From Streptomyces roseus (GTDB lineage Bacteria; Actinomycetota; Actinomycetes; Streptomycetales; Streptomycetaceae), in contig NZ_LFML01000161.1 of the NCBI RefSeq assembly GCF_001044425.1, positions 51,845 to 115,844 of the forward strand: a DNA stretch of 64,000 nucleotides, in the 5' to 3' direction. Shown here one piece after another: positions 63,878 through 64,000 of the stretch. The notes under the pieces were generated by a model. The model saw only the letters and a program-made list of their open reading frames with translations. It made no database searches and was not told the DNA's origin. Made by a program: the position numbers and the translations under genes. The first letter of the stretch is position 1. Every line of letters begins with the position of its first letter.

Positions 63878-64000
63878 CGCGTTCTGAAGCCGCTGTGGGG
63901 ACACAGCGGGGACGCGGGGGCGGCTACGCGGGGACAGGCGTCCCTCCCGTGCTGGAAGAAGCCTTGCGGGTGCCTGCCGGGAGCCGAGTCACTGGCTCGT

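Overview
The window is chromosomal DNA from a high-GC actinomycete, almost certainly Streptomyces or a close relative. The coding is dense, third codon positions are strongly G/C, GTG starts are frequent, and a HrdA-like sigma factor is present. The gene order (dnaG, dgt, nirBD, ppdK, dus, glyS, znuACB-zur, uppS, recO, leuA, era, ybeY, phoH) matches, from memory, a conserved core stretch of Streptomyces chromosomes. I saw no insertion sequence, prophage or CRISPR array. All functional calls come from reading the translations; no database search was run.

Layout. 1-10.9 kb: a partial MFS transporter, a PfkB sugar kinase, the RNA-metabolism run phoH-ybeY-CNNM/CBS protein-mmcQ, a cytidine-deaminase-like protein without its catalytic residues, a divergent MFS/GlxA-type regulator pair, a secreted WxL-like protein, and era. 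11-16.3 kb: an M4 protease of protealysin type with its emfourin-type inhibitor and a methyltransferase, then leuA behind a leader-peptide attenuator, and a TerB-like protein. 16.8-24.9 kb: a nucleobase permease, recO-uppS, the zinc regulon (znuA-znuC-znuB-zur, with two Zur-box-like sites in front of znuA), and glyS. 25-31 kb: a membrane protein, an aldo/keto reductase-TetR operon under a 34-bp perfect palindrome, a deletion scar joining a DoxX tail to a start-less MarR gene, a DHA2 drug exporter, and dus. 31-36.6 kb: ppdK with a palindrome cluster upstream, a highly structured intergenic region, an ArsR-type regulator, a truncated globin and a VOC protein. 36.6-41.9 kb: nitrite reductase nirB-nirD with an extra FAD oxidoreductase, divergent from a TSUP permease. 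41.9-46.5 kb: a class F sortase, a membrane-anchored secreted protein, a histidine kinase with a lipoprotein but no response regulator, cutA and a GGCT-fold protein. 46.5-57.5 kb: dnaG, a ferredoxin-reductase-like flavoprotein, dgt, a sirohydrochlorin chelatase-like protein, a SanA-like protein, an SDR, nitrate reductase and hrdA. 57.6-64 kb: a two-gene ABC exporter, a xylulokinase-like FGGY kinase, a YtxH-like protein, two identical tRNA-Asn genes and one tRNA with a CAU anticodon.

How genes work together. Nitrate reductase (54.1 kb), nirBD (36.9-39.5 kb), the associated FAD protein and the chelatase (possible siroheme supply for NirB) form a dispersed nitrate-assimilation set. Both reductase promoters carry GTnAC/GAAAC elements on an 11/22-bp phase like GlnR sites. 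Zinc uptake is a compact Zur-controlled operon.

More than ten genes share one promoter geometry: a TANNNT-like -10 hexamer ends 6-7 bases before the start codon, so their mRNAs are probably leaderless.
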